Positions 46,709 to 56,184 of a stretch of 61,057 nucleotides of DNA are shown piece after piece. The translations under genes and the position numbers were made by a program. Origin of the DNA: Sediminibacterium sp. Its GTDB lineage: Bacteria; Bacteroidota; Bacteroidia; Chitinophagales; Chitinophagaceae. Location: assembly GCA_007280515.1 (NCBI GenBank), contig QYPL01000023.1, positions 1 to 61,057 of the forward strand. Reading direction: 5' to 3'. How positions within the stretch are numbered: the stretch's first letter is position 1; every line of letters starts with the position of its first letter. A model generated the notes under the pieces. That model was not told the origin of the DNA. It did not search any database and saw nothing but the letters and a program-made list of their open reading frames with translations.

Positions 46709-47287
46709 ATGGTATTTCATTTCGATCAATTACTGACCGTTATTTTTACTTTGTTCGCCGTCATAGATATAGTGGGCTCCATTCCATTATTAATTGCCAT
46801 GAAAGAAAAGTCGGGCGCCATTAAATCGCTTAAAGTAACCCTTATTTCAGGGGCACTTATGATATTGTTTTTATTTTTGGGTAAACCCTTCTTACAATTA
46901 TTGGGATTAGATGTAAAATCATTTGCGGTGGGTGGTTCCATTGTCATTTTTCTGTTAGGCCTTGAAATGGTATTGGGTCATGAAATTTTCAAAGGCGATA
47001 AAAATGCGCAGTCTGGCGCGGTGGTGCCTATCGCCTTCCCTATTATTGCTGGTAGTGGAACCCTTACTACCATTATGTCTTTAAAAGCCAACTTTGATGA
47101 ACTATATATTGCACTAGGTATACTTATAAACTTAGTAATTGTTTATGCAGTATTAAAATCTCTTAATATAATAGAAAAACTGCTAGGGCCCGGAGGCTTA
47201 CTAGCAGTTCGAAAATTTTTTGGAGTCATTCTTTTAGCCATTGCTGTTAAAATATTCTCCAGTAATGTAGGGGCTTTGAGGCGTTAA
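46709..47287 (+). CDS. MarC-family membrane protein
   Basis: This 192-residue protein has six hydrophobic helices and matches the MarC (UPF0056) family, conserved integral membrane proteins of unknown function; early claims of a role in multiple antibiotic resistance were not upheld. LFAVIDIVGSIPLLI near the start, and GGSIVIFLLGLEMVLGH and PIAFPIIAGSGTLTTIMSL, are family features. The ATG immediately follows the terminator stem of btuB, so no ribosome-binding site is free. It overlaps the convergent TonB gene by 4 bases. Confidence 0.9.
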   Translation: MVFHFDQLLTVIFTLFAVIDIVGSIPLLIAMKEKSGAIKSLKVTLISGALMILFLFLGKPFLQLLGLDVKSFAVGGSIVIFLLGLEMVLGHEIFKGDKNAQSGAVVPIAFPIIAGSGTLTTIMSLKANFDELYIALGILINLVIVYAVLKSLNIIEKLLGPGGLLAVRKFFGVILLAIAVKIFSSNVGALRR

Positions 47288-49494
47288 AAAGAAAGCTTAC
47301 AACTCAAGATATAGTTCCTCCCTACTGCAGAAATTCCACTTGCGAAATACCTGTAGTTAAGGTCTGCTATATTTTCAATTTGAAAACCTATGCTTAGTTT
47401 TTTAGTGGGCGTATAATAAGAGGCAAAATTAATAGTTGTCCAACTAGGCATACCATCCTTGGTAGCATAAATTTCATTGTCTTCTCCATTTAAATTATAA
47501 TCAGTGATATGCTTCCAGCCATTGAATACAGAAAATAATTCTGCATTCCACTTGTCATTTGTATGCTTTAAGCCTATTCTACCATAGCTAGGCGGAATAT
47601 GATCTAAAGGCATTTCTTTCACACCATCGTTATAAGTTCCTTTTGTATAAGTATAAGTACCCACTATATCGGTATTGTCCATAATGCGTATTTTGCCATT
47701 CACATTAAAACCATACACTATTGCCTTAGCTTTATTCTGTGTTGCGTATACATCGCTCATTACTCCTTGGTACATAATCTTAGATTGTCCATTCCAAGTA
47801 AATTTATCAGCCACTAATGCATTTTTAAACCAGGTATAAAATAAAGAAGCGCCCCAAGAAAATGAATTTGTATTTCTAGAAAGATTCACTTCCGCATTAT
47901 AAGTGTATTCTGGTTTTAAATCTTTATTAGGTACCACTACATAACCTGTTTTGGTATCAAATACTTTTGTTAAATCATCAATATTGGGTGCTCTAAATCC
48001 ACTACTTAATCCAAAGGCTAGCTTATATCCATTTTCTGCATTGTAAGCCAGTCCTAGATTTCCTGTAAAAGCAGCATTGGATTGTTTGGCTTCGGTAAAA
48101 GGGAAATGCATTAAACTAGTGTCTTTAAATTGAGCATTTAATTGAACCATATTGAACCTAATGCCCTCATTCAATACCCAATGATCGTTGAGGTATTTAG
48201 TTTGCTGCAAATACAGAGCTTGATACACCATATTGGTTGGACCATCGCTATAACGAGTAGTAATAGCAGACCTTACACTGGTACTTATATTATTTCTATA
48301 GGCAGTGGAATTCACCATATTATAATAAGACTCCAATCCAAAATGAATATCGCCATTGGCTTGCTTGTGTAATAAATCGGCGTTCACACCTATAATATCT
48401 ACATTTTCAATTCTGTTATCTTTATTAGTAGATTTAAATTTTCTGCTAATTCTACTTTCCTCTAAATGCTGATAACTAGTGTTCACCGTTAGCTCTTGAA
48501 AATAACCCTTCAATGCAGAGGCGCTATATTTATAGCCAACCATATTACGAACCTGAGGTCCATAATACCACTCAGCGTAGGTTGGTAATCCTTTACTGGT
48601 TTCAGTTAAACGGTCGTACCTATTAATAGTAGAAGAATTAGATAATTGAATATTTAATAAATGCTCTGTATTCGCAGTTGGCTTAAACATTATTTTTTGT
48701 AAAAGATCGGTTTGCGTATAGCCTGTTGTTTTTTGAATGTTAACGTTAGCACTATTGTCATTGGCTATATCCACACCGTTTGTATTTGTTACATAAAATA
48801 AACGTTTTCCAAAATTGGGATATGCAGCCAATCTATTATTACCTTGGCGTAAATCCCCAAAGCTACTACTAGTAAAAGAGGTTAAATAGGCCCATTTATT
48901 ATTGGCAATATTAATATCAATATGTTGTCTGTTTTCATTTTGAGCATTGGCATATCTGTAAATAACATTACCATTTGTTTTCCATGCAGCAATTGTATTC
49001 AATGTGGGGTTCTTTGTAAAAAGATTAACCACTCCACCCAAGGCATCACTTCCATACATGGTAGAACTAGGGCCATAATTAATTTCTACTCTATCTAAAA
49101 TCATATTATCTACCGTGATAATATTTTGCAAATGACCTGCTCTAAAAATGGCGCTGTTCATACGAATACCATCTACCATTAATAAAACACGACTTGCTTC
49201 AAAGCCTCTAATAACAGGGCTTCCGCCACCCAATTGACTTTTTTGCACAAATACCTGACCAGAAGCTGTTAAGATATCGGCTGTATTGGCTTGTTGTTGA
49301 ATGAAAACTTTATCGGTTAAGGCAACCACCCTTTGTACTATATTTTTTGAGAGCGTTGGAAACTTATTAGCATACACTATAGCATTTGATAATATATTAA
49401 TACTATCATTTTTTGAAATGCTGTTTTGTGCATTCACGAATTGGCCTGTATTTAGCATGACAGCTAAAAGCAAAATATTTTTTTTGCAAAACAT
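47284..49494 (-). CDS. TonB-dependent receptor, hemoglobin/heme type
   Basis: This 736-residue outer-membrane receptor has a signal peptide (residues 1-22), a plug with GGGSPVIRGFEASRVLLMVDGIRMNSAIFRAGHLQNII (read in parts), and a barrel. That plug pattern is typical of the heme/hemoglobin/transferrin receptor subgroup (HmuR-like). No N-terminal carboxypeptidase-like domain is present. The heme link is plausible but could also be another iron or cobalt complex. It is 41 bases after a small membrane-anchored gene on the same strand, probably its partner in one operon. Confidence 0.88.
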   Translation of the reverse strand: MFCKKNILLLAVMLNTGQFVNAQNSISKNDSINILSNAIVYANKFPTLSKNIVQRVVALTDKVFIQQQANTADILTASGQVFVQKSQLGGGSPVIRGFEASRVLLMVDGIRMNSAIFRAGHLQNIITVDNMILDRVEINYGPSSTMYGSDALGGVVNLFTKNPTLNTIAAWKTNGNVIYRYANAQNENRQHIDINIANNKWAYLTSFTSSSFGDLRQGNNRLAAYPNFGKRLFYVTNTNGVDIANDNSANVNIQKTTGYTQTDLLQKIMFKPTANTEHLLNIQLSNSSTINRYDRLTETSKGLPTYAEWYYGPQVRNMVGYKYSASALKGYFQELTVNTSYQHLEESRISRKFKSTNKDNRIENVDIIGVNADLLHKQANGDIHFGLESYYNMVNSTAYRNNISTSVRSAITTRYSDGPTNMVYQALYLQQTKYLNDHWVLNEGIRFNMVQLNAQFKDTSLMHFPFTEAKQSNAAFTGNLGLAYNAENGYKLAFGLSSGFRAPNIDDLTKVFDTKTGYVVVPNKDLKPEYTYNAEVNLSRNTNSFSWGASLFYTWFKNALVADKFTWNGQSKIMYQGVMSDVYATQNKAKAIVYGFNVNGKIRIMDNTDIVGTYTYTKGTYNDGVKEMPLDHIPPSYGRIGLKHTNDKWNAELFSVFNGWKHITDYNLNGEDNEIYATKDGMPSWTTINFASYYTPTKKLSIGFQIENIADLNYRYFASGISAVGRNYILSCKLSF

Positions 49495-49535
49495 AAATTA
49501 AATAATAAAGTGAAAAATAAAATACCGCTTAATTT

Positions 49536-50069
49536 TTAAGCGTTCACTTTAGGAGGCAAATAGGGCGAAGCTGCCCACCTTTGAACAGCCGATTGCTTTA
49601 TCATTGGAAAATATATTGAAGCCATATCATAAATGATTGAAACCTCGGCATTACTAAAAGATATATAAGGGGTAAAAACCCATTTAAATAATTTTTGTGC
49701 TTTCTGATTATTCTCTTGGTCTTGTTTCGCAAACTGCTGATTTGTTTTTTCAATAGAGACCTCTACTGTATCTGCTAATGCTGTAATAATCCACTCAGCA
49801 TTTTTCTTTTTAATACTCACTACATCATACATCATTCCATGAAACCTAAATTCAATATTTTCTTCTTCCCACTCAAATCCAGTGGGCAAACTTTCTACAT
49901 CTTTAACAGTTAAATGAATCAAGCCTTCCATCTTTTCTTGTGGATGGGTTTCGATATAATTAAATTGAGCTTGCTTATGTAATTGCTTTTGAAATGCATA
50001 AAATAGCGGAAGGCCACAGATAGAAATGACCAATGCTAACAAACAACCAATGGTGACTAGTTTTTTCAC
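49536..50069 (-). CDS. Membrane-anchored protein upstream of a TonB receptor
   Basis: I cannot name this family. The 177-residue protein has one N-terminal membrane helix (about 7-25) and a mostly hydrophilic body, with KMEGLIHLTVKDVESLPTGFEWEEENIEFRFHGMMYDVVSIKKKNAEWIITALADTVEVS (read in parts), and a short Pro-rich end (YLPPKV). It lacks Cys for a lipobox at the right site. The position 41 bases before a heme-type receptor suggests a role in metal or iron uptake, which is inference. A TATTTTAG box (one mismatch) lies 3 bases before its ATG. Confidence 0.78.
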   Translation of the reverse strand: MKKLVTIGCLLALVISICGLPLFYAFQKQLHKQAQFNYIETHPQEKMEGLIHLTVKDVESLPTGFEWEEENIEFRFHGMMYDVVSIKKKNAEWIITALADTVEVSIEKTNQQFAKQDQENNQKAQKLFKWVFTPYISFSNAEVSIIYDMASIYFPMIKQSAVQRWAASPYLPPKVNA

Positions 50070-50145
50070 AGTCTAAAATACCGTTTTTTGATTAAAATAC
50101 GAGTAAGATCTAACTAATATTATATCAAATATGATAGATATTAAA

Positions 50146-50153
50146 TAATTTTG
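50146..50153 (+). promoter_or_regulatory. -7 box touching the lipid kinase start
   Basis: TAATTTTG, an exact TAnnTTTG match, ends 6 bases before the ATG at 50160 and overlaps the alternative TTG codon at 50151. This argues that 50160 is the real start and that the mRNA is nearly leaderless. Confidence 0.55.
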
Positions 50154-50159
50154 CTGTTC

Positions 50160-51011
50160 ATGATTCATTTTATCTATAATCCAAATGCAGGTATTCAAAA
50201 TGAAGCGCAAAAAAAGCAATGGCTAGCCAGCTTGCATGCGATTCCTAATGCGGTTATTTGGGAAACGACCAAGCCATTAGAAGCCAAAGAGTTTGCTAAA
50301 AAAGCCATTGAACAAAAAGCAAGTAGAATTATTGCCATTGGTGGAGATGGCACAGTCAATGAAATAGGCTCTGTTTTAACAGCAACCACCACTCCTTTAG
50401 GTATTATTCCAATGGGATCAGGAAATGGATTGGCAAGACATTTGCAATTACCCCTTCAATTTGATAAAGCACTTGCTATAGCCTTGAGTGGAAAAGAAAC
50501 TGCCATTGATGTGGGTATTATTAATGATAGGAAGTTTTTTTGTACAACAGGTATTGGATTTGACGCAGCCGTAGCAAGCCGTTTTGCGAAAGGCAGCGAT
50601 AGAGGCTTTATGAGTTATGTAAAATCTACTCTTTATACATTATTCCATTACAGGCCCATTGAAATAAGTATTAACGGAGGCCCATTAGAAAAAGTTTTCT
50701 CTCTAACCATTGCCAATGCTAACCAGTTTGGAAGTAATGCCTATATCTCTCCTTATTCAGATTTACAAGATGCTCATCTTGAAATGGTCACCATCCAACC
50801 ACACTCTATTTTAAAAGCAACAACCCTCACCATTAGATTATTTAATAAAACTATTCACGCATCCAAAAAAGTATCTATCCGTTCTATCCAGCATATTAGC
50901 ATTCAATATAAGAAGGGCATGCCCATTCATGTTGACGGAGAATCTCTAGAAACAGCTATTGACAATCTTGTTGTTAGTATTGAACCGCAAGCCTTACTTG
51001 TTATTGTTTAA
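50160..51011 (+). CDS. Diacylglycerol kinase-family lipid kinase (YegS/DgkB-like)
   Basis: This 283-residue protein phosphorylates a lipid, probably diacylglycerol, in phospholipid turnover. It has the DAGK catalytic start FIYNPNAG, the nucleotide-binding GGDGTVNEIG, and GSGNGLARHL; the C-terminal beta-rich half carries GIGFDAAVASRFAKG and ends in VDGESLE, all expected for YegS/DgkB. The exact lipid substrate is unknown. A TTG at 50151 is in frame, but the -7 box placed over it favours the ATG at 50160. Confidence 0.9.
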   Translation: MIHFIYNPNAGIQNEAQKKQWLASLHAIPNAVIWETTKPLEAKEFAKKAIEQKASRIIAIGGDGTVNEIGSVLTATTTPLGIIPMGSGNGLARHLQLPLQFDKALAIALSGKETAIDVGIINDRKFFCTTGIGFDAAVASRFAKGSDRGFMSYVKSTLYTLFHYRPIEISINGGPLEKVFSLTIANANQFGSNAYISPYSDLQDAHLEMVTIQPHSILKATTLTIRLFNKTIHASKKVSIRSIQHISIQYKKGMPIHVDGESLETAIDNLVVSIEPQALLVIV

Positions 51012-51030
51012 TTATTTAATTTTGTTTTAC

Positions 51031-51058
51031 TTATACATTTCTATTTATACATTTCTAT
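51031..51058. repeat. 14-base exact tandem duplication after the lipid kinase gene
   Basis: ttatacatttctat is duplicated exactly and head-to-tail (51031-51044 and 51045-51058), in the AT-rich 126-base gap before the next receptor. Confidence 0.88.
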
Positions 51059-51118
51059 AGACAGCCTTTCAAACAAGACCTAATTATAGAAATAGACATA
51101 ATAGGTTAATTTAAAACT

Positions 51119-51126
51119 TATATTTG
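51119..51126 (+). promoter_or_regulatory. -7 box of the second TonB receptor
   Basis: TATATTTG is an exact TAnnTTTG match ending 11 bases before the ATG at 51138, giving a very short leader. Confidence 0.5.
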
Positions 51127-51137
51127 CATCCTAAAAA

Positions 51138-53516
51138 ATGATAGCCTTGTCTAACTCCCTCAAAAATAATATAATTACCCTTCTTGGACTTTTTATTGCG
51201 CTAACAACAAATGGACAAAAACTAACTGGTATTTTACAAAATGAAAAAGGAAATCCTATACAAGGTGCCTCTATTAGTATTTTAAATACAAGCTTACAAA
51301 CTATCAGTAACCAAAAGGGGGTTTTTGAATTCAAAGAGTTAAAAAATGGTAAATATATTATTTCCATAAAATCAATTGGCTACGCCGAATCTTCTAAAGA
51401 GTTTATAGTCAATCAAACAAGCACCTCTAATACTATTATAAAATTAACTTTAATCGCTTCATCGAATCAATTAGATGAAGTTGTCGTGACTGCCGAAAAA
51501 AAAGAAGAATTGATTCAAAAAATTCCAGCAAGCATTACTATAATAAATGCAAAACAGATTAATACTTTTGGATTATGGAATACCAAAGAAATAACGGGCA
51601 TCATTCCTAATTTGTACAGCGCCGACCCTGGTGATGGTCGTGATGTGACCTCTGTAAGAGGCATTGCTACTAGTTCTTACGACCCTACGGTGGCTTCGTA
51701 TATTGACGGCGTAAATCAATTTAGTTTAGATACTTATATACCTACACTGTTCGATATTGAAAGAATTGAAGTATTGCGCGGACCGCAAGGAACACTCTAT
51801 GGAAGAAATGCAATGGGTGGGGTCATTAATATTATTACTAAACAACCTACTAATACAAGTACTGGATTTGCCGACATTATTATAGGCAATTATAATAAAA
51901 AAAGAATCACGGCTGGTTTTAAAACACCCCTTATAAAAGATAAATTATTTTTTGGGACTTCTTTATTGTCCGATAAAAGAAATGGATTTTATACCAATAA
52001 ATTTACCAAAAGCCCTTACGACAACCAGAACGGATTTTCAGGAAATTATTTTTTAAAATATATCATAAATAATCGCTGGGATATCAATTTCAATTTCAAA
52101 CATCATGCCAATGAAAACCAAGGCCCGTTTCCTTTGGTATTTGGAAGCGCTAAGGCAATTGCAAGTCCTTATACCTTGAATCAAAATGCAACTACCACCA
52201 TGATGGACAAGACCTCTAATTCGAGCTTGTCTATTCGCTATACTGGTAAAGGCTTTAACTTTAGTAGCCAAACTGCCTATCAACAAAACTACCGTTTTTA
52301 TACAAGGCCCATTGATGGTGATTTCTCACCTATTGATGCTATTTCAATTATCAATAATTACGGCAATAAATGGAACAATAATAAAGTAATCACCCAGGAT
52401 TTTAAATTTACAAGCGCTCCTTCAAGTAATAGTAAATTGAAATGGACTGCTGGTGCTTTCTTATTTTATCAAGACGCTCCAGTGAAGCAAGCAACTCGTT
52501 TTGGGAAAGATGCTAATTTAATGATGATTGGAGATTCATTATTTAGCATCATTAATACAAGTACTACAATTAAGAAAGGATTTGCTTTATATGGCCAAGC
52601 CACTTATGTAATCAATGACAAATTAAATATGAGTTTCGGATTAAGAAATGATTATGAAAATCAATCTGAATCGGTGATGGGTCAATATCAACATGATCCT
52701 AGCACTAAATTGTATACTACCACCGCAGATACTTTAGGTCGTACCCATTTCAATGCATTCTCTCCAAAACTTTCTTTAGACTATCAAGTAAATAATTATA
52801 GTTTATGGTATGGTTCTTATAGCAAAGGATTTAGAGCAGGTGGCTTATCTCCACTAGGCTCAGACCCTTCACAGCCGCCACTTTTGGGCTATTTGCCAGA
52901 ATACAGCAACAACTTCGAAACAGGTATTAAAAATAATTGGTTGAATAATAAATTAATTTTAAATATTGCTTTATTTTATACAAAAGTAACGGACGCGCAA
53001 GTGCCTAGTTTAATTTTACCAGACGCTATTACCATTACAAAAAATACAGGGCAATTAACTAGCAAGGGCGTAGAAGCAGAACTAATGTTCATACCCACTA
53101 AAGGTTTATTATTACAATATTCTTTTGGAGTAACGAAGGCAAGTTTTGATAAATTAGAAATTGCTTCACAAGGAGCAAGTGTAAATTTAGCAGGCAAGCA
53201 TCCTATTTTCACACCTGCCACTACTTCATTATTAGCAGCCCAATACAGCTACCCTGTTTCTAGCCAATTACAAATAATGTTAAGAGGAGAATGGAAATAT
53301 ATAGGAACCACTTATTTTGATTTAGCCAATAGTATTGAGCAGTCGCCTTACCATTTATTAAATGCAAAATTGGGCATGGAATACAAGAAGACGGCTCTAA
53401 GTTTCTGGGCTAAAAACATAAGCGGCACCAAATACATTTCTTATGGCTACGATTTTGGGGCCGTTCATTTGGGAGATCCTGCCATTTGGGGGACCAGTTT
53501 TAGCTATAAATTTTAA
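51138..53516 (+). CDS. TonB-dependent receptor with N-terminal carboxypeptidase-like domain
   Basis: This 792-residue outer-membrane receptor has a signal peptide (to about residue 25), an N-terminal carboxypeptidase-regulatory-like domain (about 28-108, KLTGILQNEKGNPIQGASISIL, read in parts), a TonB box-like DEVVVTAEK, the plug (about 120-235, YGRNAMGGVINIIT), and a barrel. The sequence pattern GSYSKGFRAGGLSP is like siderophore-type receptors (FyuA-like). No SusD partner follows, so it is not a glycan Sus pair. Substrate is unproven. The nuo operon follows after 122 bases. Confidence 0.88.
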   Translation: MIALSNSLKNNIITLLGLFIALTTNGQKLTGILQNEKGNPIQGASISILNTSLQTISNQKGVFEFKELKNGKYIISIKSIGYAESSKEFIVNQTSTSNTIIKLTLIASSNQLDEVVVTAEKKEELIQKIPASITIINAKQINTFGLWNTKEITGIIPNLYSADPGDGRDVTSVRGIATSSYDPTVASYIDGVNQFSLDTYIPTLFDIERIEVLRGPQGTLYGRNAMGGVINIITKQPTNTSTGFADIIIGNYNKKRITAGFKTPLIKDKLFFGTSLLSDKRNGFYTNKFTKSPYDNQNGFSGNYFLKYIINNRWDINFNFKHHANENQGPFPLVFGSAKAIASPYTLNQNATTTMMDKTSNSSLSIRYTGKGFNFSSQTAYQQNYRFYTRPIDGDFSPIDAISIINNYGNKWNNNKVITQDFKFTSAPSSNSKLKWTAGAFLFYQDAPVKQATRFGKDANLMMIGDSLFSIINTSTTIKKGFALYGQATYVINDKLNMSFGLRNDYENQSESVMGQYQHDPSTKLYTTTADTLGRTHFNAFSPKLSLDYQVNNYSLWYGSYSKGFRAGGLSPLGSDPSQPPLLGYLPEYSNNFETGIKNNWLNNKLILNIALFYTKVTDAQVPSLILPDAITITKNTGQLTSKGVEAELMFIPTKGLLLQYSFGVTKASFDKLEIASQGASVNLAGKHPIFTPATTSLLAAQYSYPVSSQLQIMLRGEWKYIGTTYFDLANSIEQSPYHLLNAKLGMEYKKTALSFWAKNISGTKYISYGYDFGAVHLGDPAIWGTSFSYKF

Positions 53517-53638
53517 TGATTTTTCTCCCGTTTGTCTAAACAAAGCAGTAGAATTTTCCGACCTCAGCAATTAGCTCAATAAAATGCCCTAAACCGTGAA
53601 TTAGATGTGGATTAACTAGGGAATTATTACCCGTTTTA

Positions 53639-54028
53639 ATGCTACTTTTACAACATCATTTTTATACCAAAACTACTATGGGTGCTATTTCATTAATTGC
53701 TTTATTAATTGCCGCTATTGCTTTCTCTGCAGGCGGTATTTTAGTGGGGAAAATTTTAGTAAAAGGAAGCAAAAATCCTCAAAAAGGACAGGCTTATGAG
53801 TGCGGAATTCCCACCGACAGTTCCCCTTGGCATCAGTTCAATGTGGGCTATTATTTATTTGCCTTATTATTTTTAATTTTTGATGTGGAATTAGTGTTTT
53901 TATACCCTTGGGCAGTAGTGGTAAAAAAAGTAGGCATTGTAGCCTTAATTGAAATTATCGTTTTCATATTTATATTATTCATGGGCTTTTTATACGCTCA
54001 TAAAAAAGGTGCATTAAAATGGAGTTAA
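53639..54028 (+). CDS. nuoA: NADH-quinone oxidoreductase subunit A
   Basis: NuoA (129 residues) is a small membrane subunit of complex I. It has three membrane helices and the family segment [43 protein letters not shown], read in parts, with the conserved acidic FDVELVF. It is longer at the start than many NuoA; an ATG at 53678 ([10 protein letters not shown]) is an alternative. It overlaps nuoB by 10 bases, so translation is probably coupled. I see no clear -7 box in the 122-base gap before it. Confidence 0.93.
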   Translation: MLLLQHHFYTKTTMGAISLIALLIAAIAFSAGGILVGKILVKGSKNPQKGQAYECGIPTDSSPWHQFNVGYYLFALLFLIFDVELVFLYPWAVVVKKVGIVALIEIIVFIFILFMGFLYAHKKGALKWS

Positions 54029-54564
54029 AAGAAAAAATAGCAGGCAAGGAACCTTTTCCAGGTATCGTGCATGAAACACCAGGTGGTGGCATAGTGGTAA
54101 GCACTTTTGATAGCATTATCAATTGGGCGCGTTCAAATTCTTTATGGCCTTTATCCTTTGCGACTAGTTGTTGTGGCATTGAGATGATGTCTACTGCTTC
54201 TGCCAAATATGATTTTTCTCGTTTTGGTTTTGAAGTAGCAAGGGCCTCACCGCGTCAAGCCGATGTAATTATTATAGCAGGCACCATCGTCAATAAAATG
54301 GCGCCGGTTTTAAAAAGATTATACGATCAAATGGCCGATCCTAAATATGTCATTGCCATGGGCGCTTGTGCTATTAGTGGTGGACCATTTTTTTACAATA
54401 CTTATTCTGTAGTAAAAGGTGCCGATCATATTATTCCTGTAGATGTTTACATTCCAGGATGCCCTCCCCGCCCCGAAGCCTTATTACACTCTTTAATTGC
54501 TTTACAAGAGAAAATTAAATTAGGTATGACCCGTGAACAAATTAGAGGAGAATTTAAAGTATAG
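54019..54564 (+). CDS. nuoB: NADH-quinone oxidoreductase subunit B
   Basis: NuoB (181 residues) carries the terminal iron-sulfur cluster N2 that passes electrons to quinone. The N2 ligands are seen as the adjacent Cys pair in [10 protein letters not shown], plus GACAISGG and [11 protein letters not shown]. It overlaps nuoA by 10 bases and is 12 bases before nuoC. Length is typical. Confidence 0.97.
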   Translation: MELKEKIAGKEPFPGIVHETPGGGIVVSTFDSIINWARSNSLWPLSFATSCCGIEMMSTASAKYDFSRFGFEVARASPRQADVIIIAGTIVNKMAPVLKRLYDQMADPKYVIAMGACAISGGPFFYNTYSVVKGADHIIPVDVYIPGCPPRPEALLHSLIALQEKIKLGMTREQIRGEFKV

Positions 54565-54576
54565 AAAAATACAACC

Positions 54577-55029
54577 ATGACCAACGAAGAAATAAAAGAA
54601 TATATAAGCTCACTCGCTCCAGCCGCTAATTATGATGAAACAGGAGAATGGTTAAATATACTCGTTGAACCTACTGCCTTAAAGCCTTTGATGGCTGCTT
54701 TAAGAACGGGTAAAATGCAAATGAACTATTTGTTTTGTGTAACCTGTGTTGATTTTAAAACACATTTAACCATGGTCTATCATTTATCGGCCACTACACA
54801 TCGTCAAAGCATTGTGATTAAGGCCAATGTGAATAGAGATGCTCCAGTGATTGAAACCGTTTGTGACATTTGGAGAACCGCTGAATTTTTAGAGCGTGAA
54901 GTATTTGAAATGTTTGGAGTCAACTTTACTAATCACCCCGACTTAAGAAAATTAATACTAGAAGATGACTTCAAAGGCTTCCCATTAAGAAAAGATTTTG
55001 AAGATCCTATCAACATGATAAAATTATAA
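54577..55029 (+). CDS. nuoC: NADH-quinone oxidoreductase subunit C
   Basis: NuoC (150 residues) is a 30-kDa-type subunit of the peripheral arm, near the quinone site. It has VTCVDFKTHLTMVYHL and the C-terminal signature EREVFEMFGVNFTNHPDLRKLILEDDFKGFPLRKDF, read in parts. NuoC and NuoD are separate genes here, unlike the fused NuoCD of E. coli. It is short but complete. Confidence 0.95.
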   Translation: MTNEEIKEYISSLAPAANYDETGEWLNILVEPTALKPLMAALRTGKMQMNYLFCVTCVDFKTHLTMVYHLSATTHRQSIVIKANVNRDAPVIETVCDIWRTAEFLEREVFEMFGVNFTNHPDLRKLILEDDFKGFPLRKDFEDPINMIKL

Positions 55030-55036
55030 TTGGCGC

Positions 55037-56173
55037 ATGTACAATCAAACTGAAATAATAAAAGATACCAGTGAACTTGGCGCCGATGGCGAACTAGTCA
55101 TTAACATGGGGCCTCAACACCCTGCCACGCATGGTGTACTTCACTTAGTAGTAACTTTGAATGGAGAAACCATTAAAAAAATTGAACCACATTTAGGATT
55201 CATACACCGCTCTATTGAAAAAATGTGTGAGAGCTTAACCTATCGTCAATTTATTTATGTGACTAGCAGAATGGATTATTTATCTTCTCACATTAATAAT
55301 TTAGGCTGCGCTTTGCTAGTTGAAAAAGGAATGCAAATTGAAGTACCTGACCGTGCTAAATATATAAGAGTTATTTTAAGTGAATTAACGCGTATTGCTT
55401 CACATGAATTATGGTTAGGTGCCATGGCCATGGACTTGGGCGCCTTCACTCCGTTTTTCTATGCTTTTAGAGAAAGAGAAATGATTACCGATATTATGGA
55501 AGATACATGCGGTGCAAGATTAACCATGAATTATATTGTACCAGGGGGTTTGATGTATGATCTTCATCCCGATTTTCAAAAGAAAGTGAAAGCCTTTATC
55601 ACACAATTCAAATCTAAAGTAACAGAGTACGAAGATTTAGTAACCAATAATATTATTTTCCAAAGCAGAACCAAGGGTGTAGGTATATTAAGTGCAGAAG
55701 ATGCTATTTCTTATGGTTGCACAGGCCCAGTGGCGCGCGCTAGCGGTGTTAGCTGCGATATTCGTAAAATTTATCCTTACGAAGTATATGATAAAGTAGA
55801 ATTTGAGGAAGTCATAGAAACAGCAGGCGATTCATTTGCGCGTTATATAGTGCGCGTGAAAGAAATGAATCAATCTATTCGTATTATAGAACAACTCATT
55901 GATAATATTCCAGAAGGCGATTTTGTAGCAAAAACAAAAAATGTATTAAAATTACCTAAAGGAGAATTTTATTCAAGAGTAGAAACGGCAAGAGGTGAAT
56001 TTGGAGTGTATGTAGTAAGCGAAGGTGGTACTACCCCCCACAGAATTAAATTTAGATCTCCAGGGTTCTCCAACTTATCTGTACTAAATCATATTGCAGC
56101 AGGAGGTATGATTGGAGATTTAATGGCGAGCATGGGTACACTCGATTTAGTGATACCTGATATTGATAGGTAG
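55037..56173 (+). CDS. nuoD: NADH-quinone oxidoreductase subunit D
   Basis: NuoD (378 residues) is the 49-kDa-type subunit that forms the quinone pocket with NuoB. It begins with the family signature NMGPQHPATHGVLHLV and contains the LGFIHRSIEKMCES segment and the C-terminal SPGFSNLSVLNH and MGTLDLVIPDIDR. Length is normal. It is followed by nuoH after a 75-base AT-rich repeat stretch, so nuoE, nuoF and nuoG, which usually come next, are absent here. Confidence 0.97.
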   Translation: MYNQTEIIKDTSELGADGELVINMGPQHPATHGVLHLVVTLNGETIKKIEPHLGFIHRSIEKMCESLTYRQFIYVTSRMDYLSSHINNLGCALLVEKGMQIEVPDRAKYIRVILSELTRIASHELWLGAMAMDLGAFTPFFYAFREREMITDIMEDTCGARLTMNYIVPGGLMYDLHPDFQKKVKAFITQFKSKVTEYEDLVTNNIIFQSRTKGVGILSAEDAISYGCTGPVARASGVSCDIRKIYPYEVYDKVEFEEVIETAGDSFARYIVRVKEMNQSIRIIEQLIDNIPEGDFVAKTKNVLKLPKGEFYSRVETARGEFGVYVVSEGGTTPHRIKFRSPGFSNLSVLNHIAAGGMIGDLMASMGTLDLVIPDIDR

Positions 56174-56184
56174 GATTATTAGAT

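Noticed and set aside
53620..53635. GGG...CCC imperfect inverted repeat before nuoA
   Set aside because: Only three G-C pairs close around an AT interior; this is within the range expected by chance.
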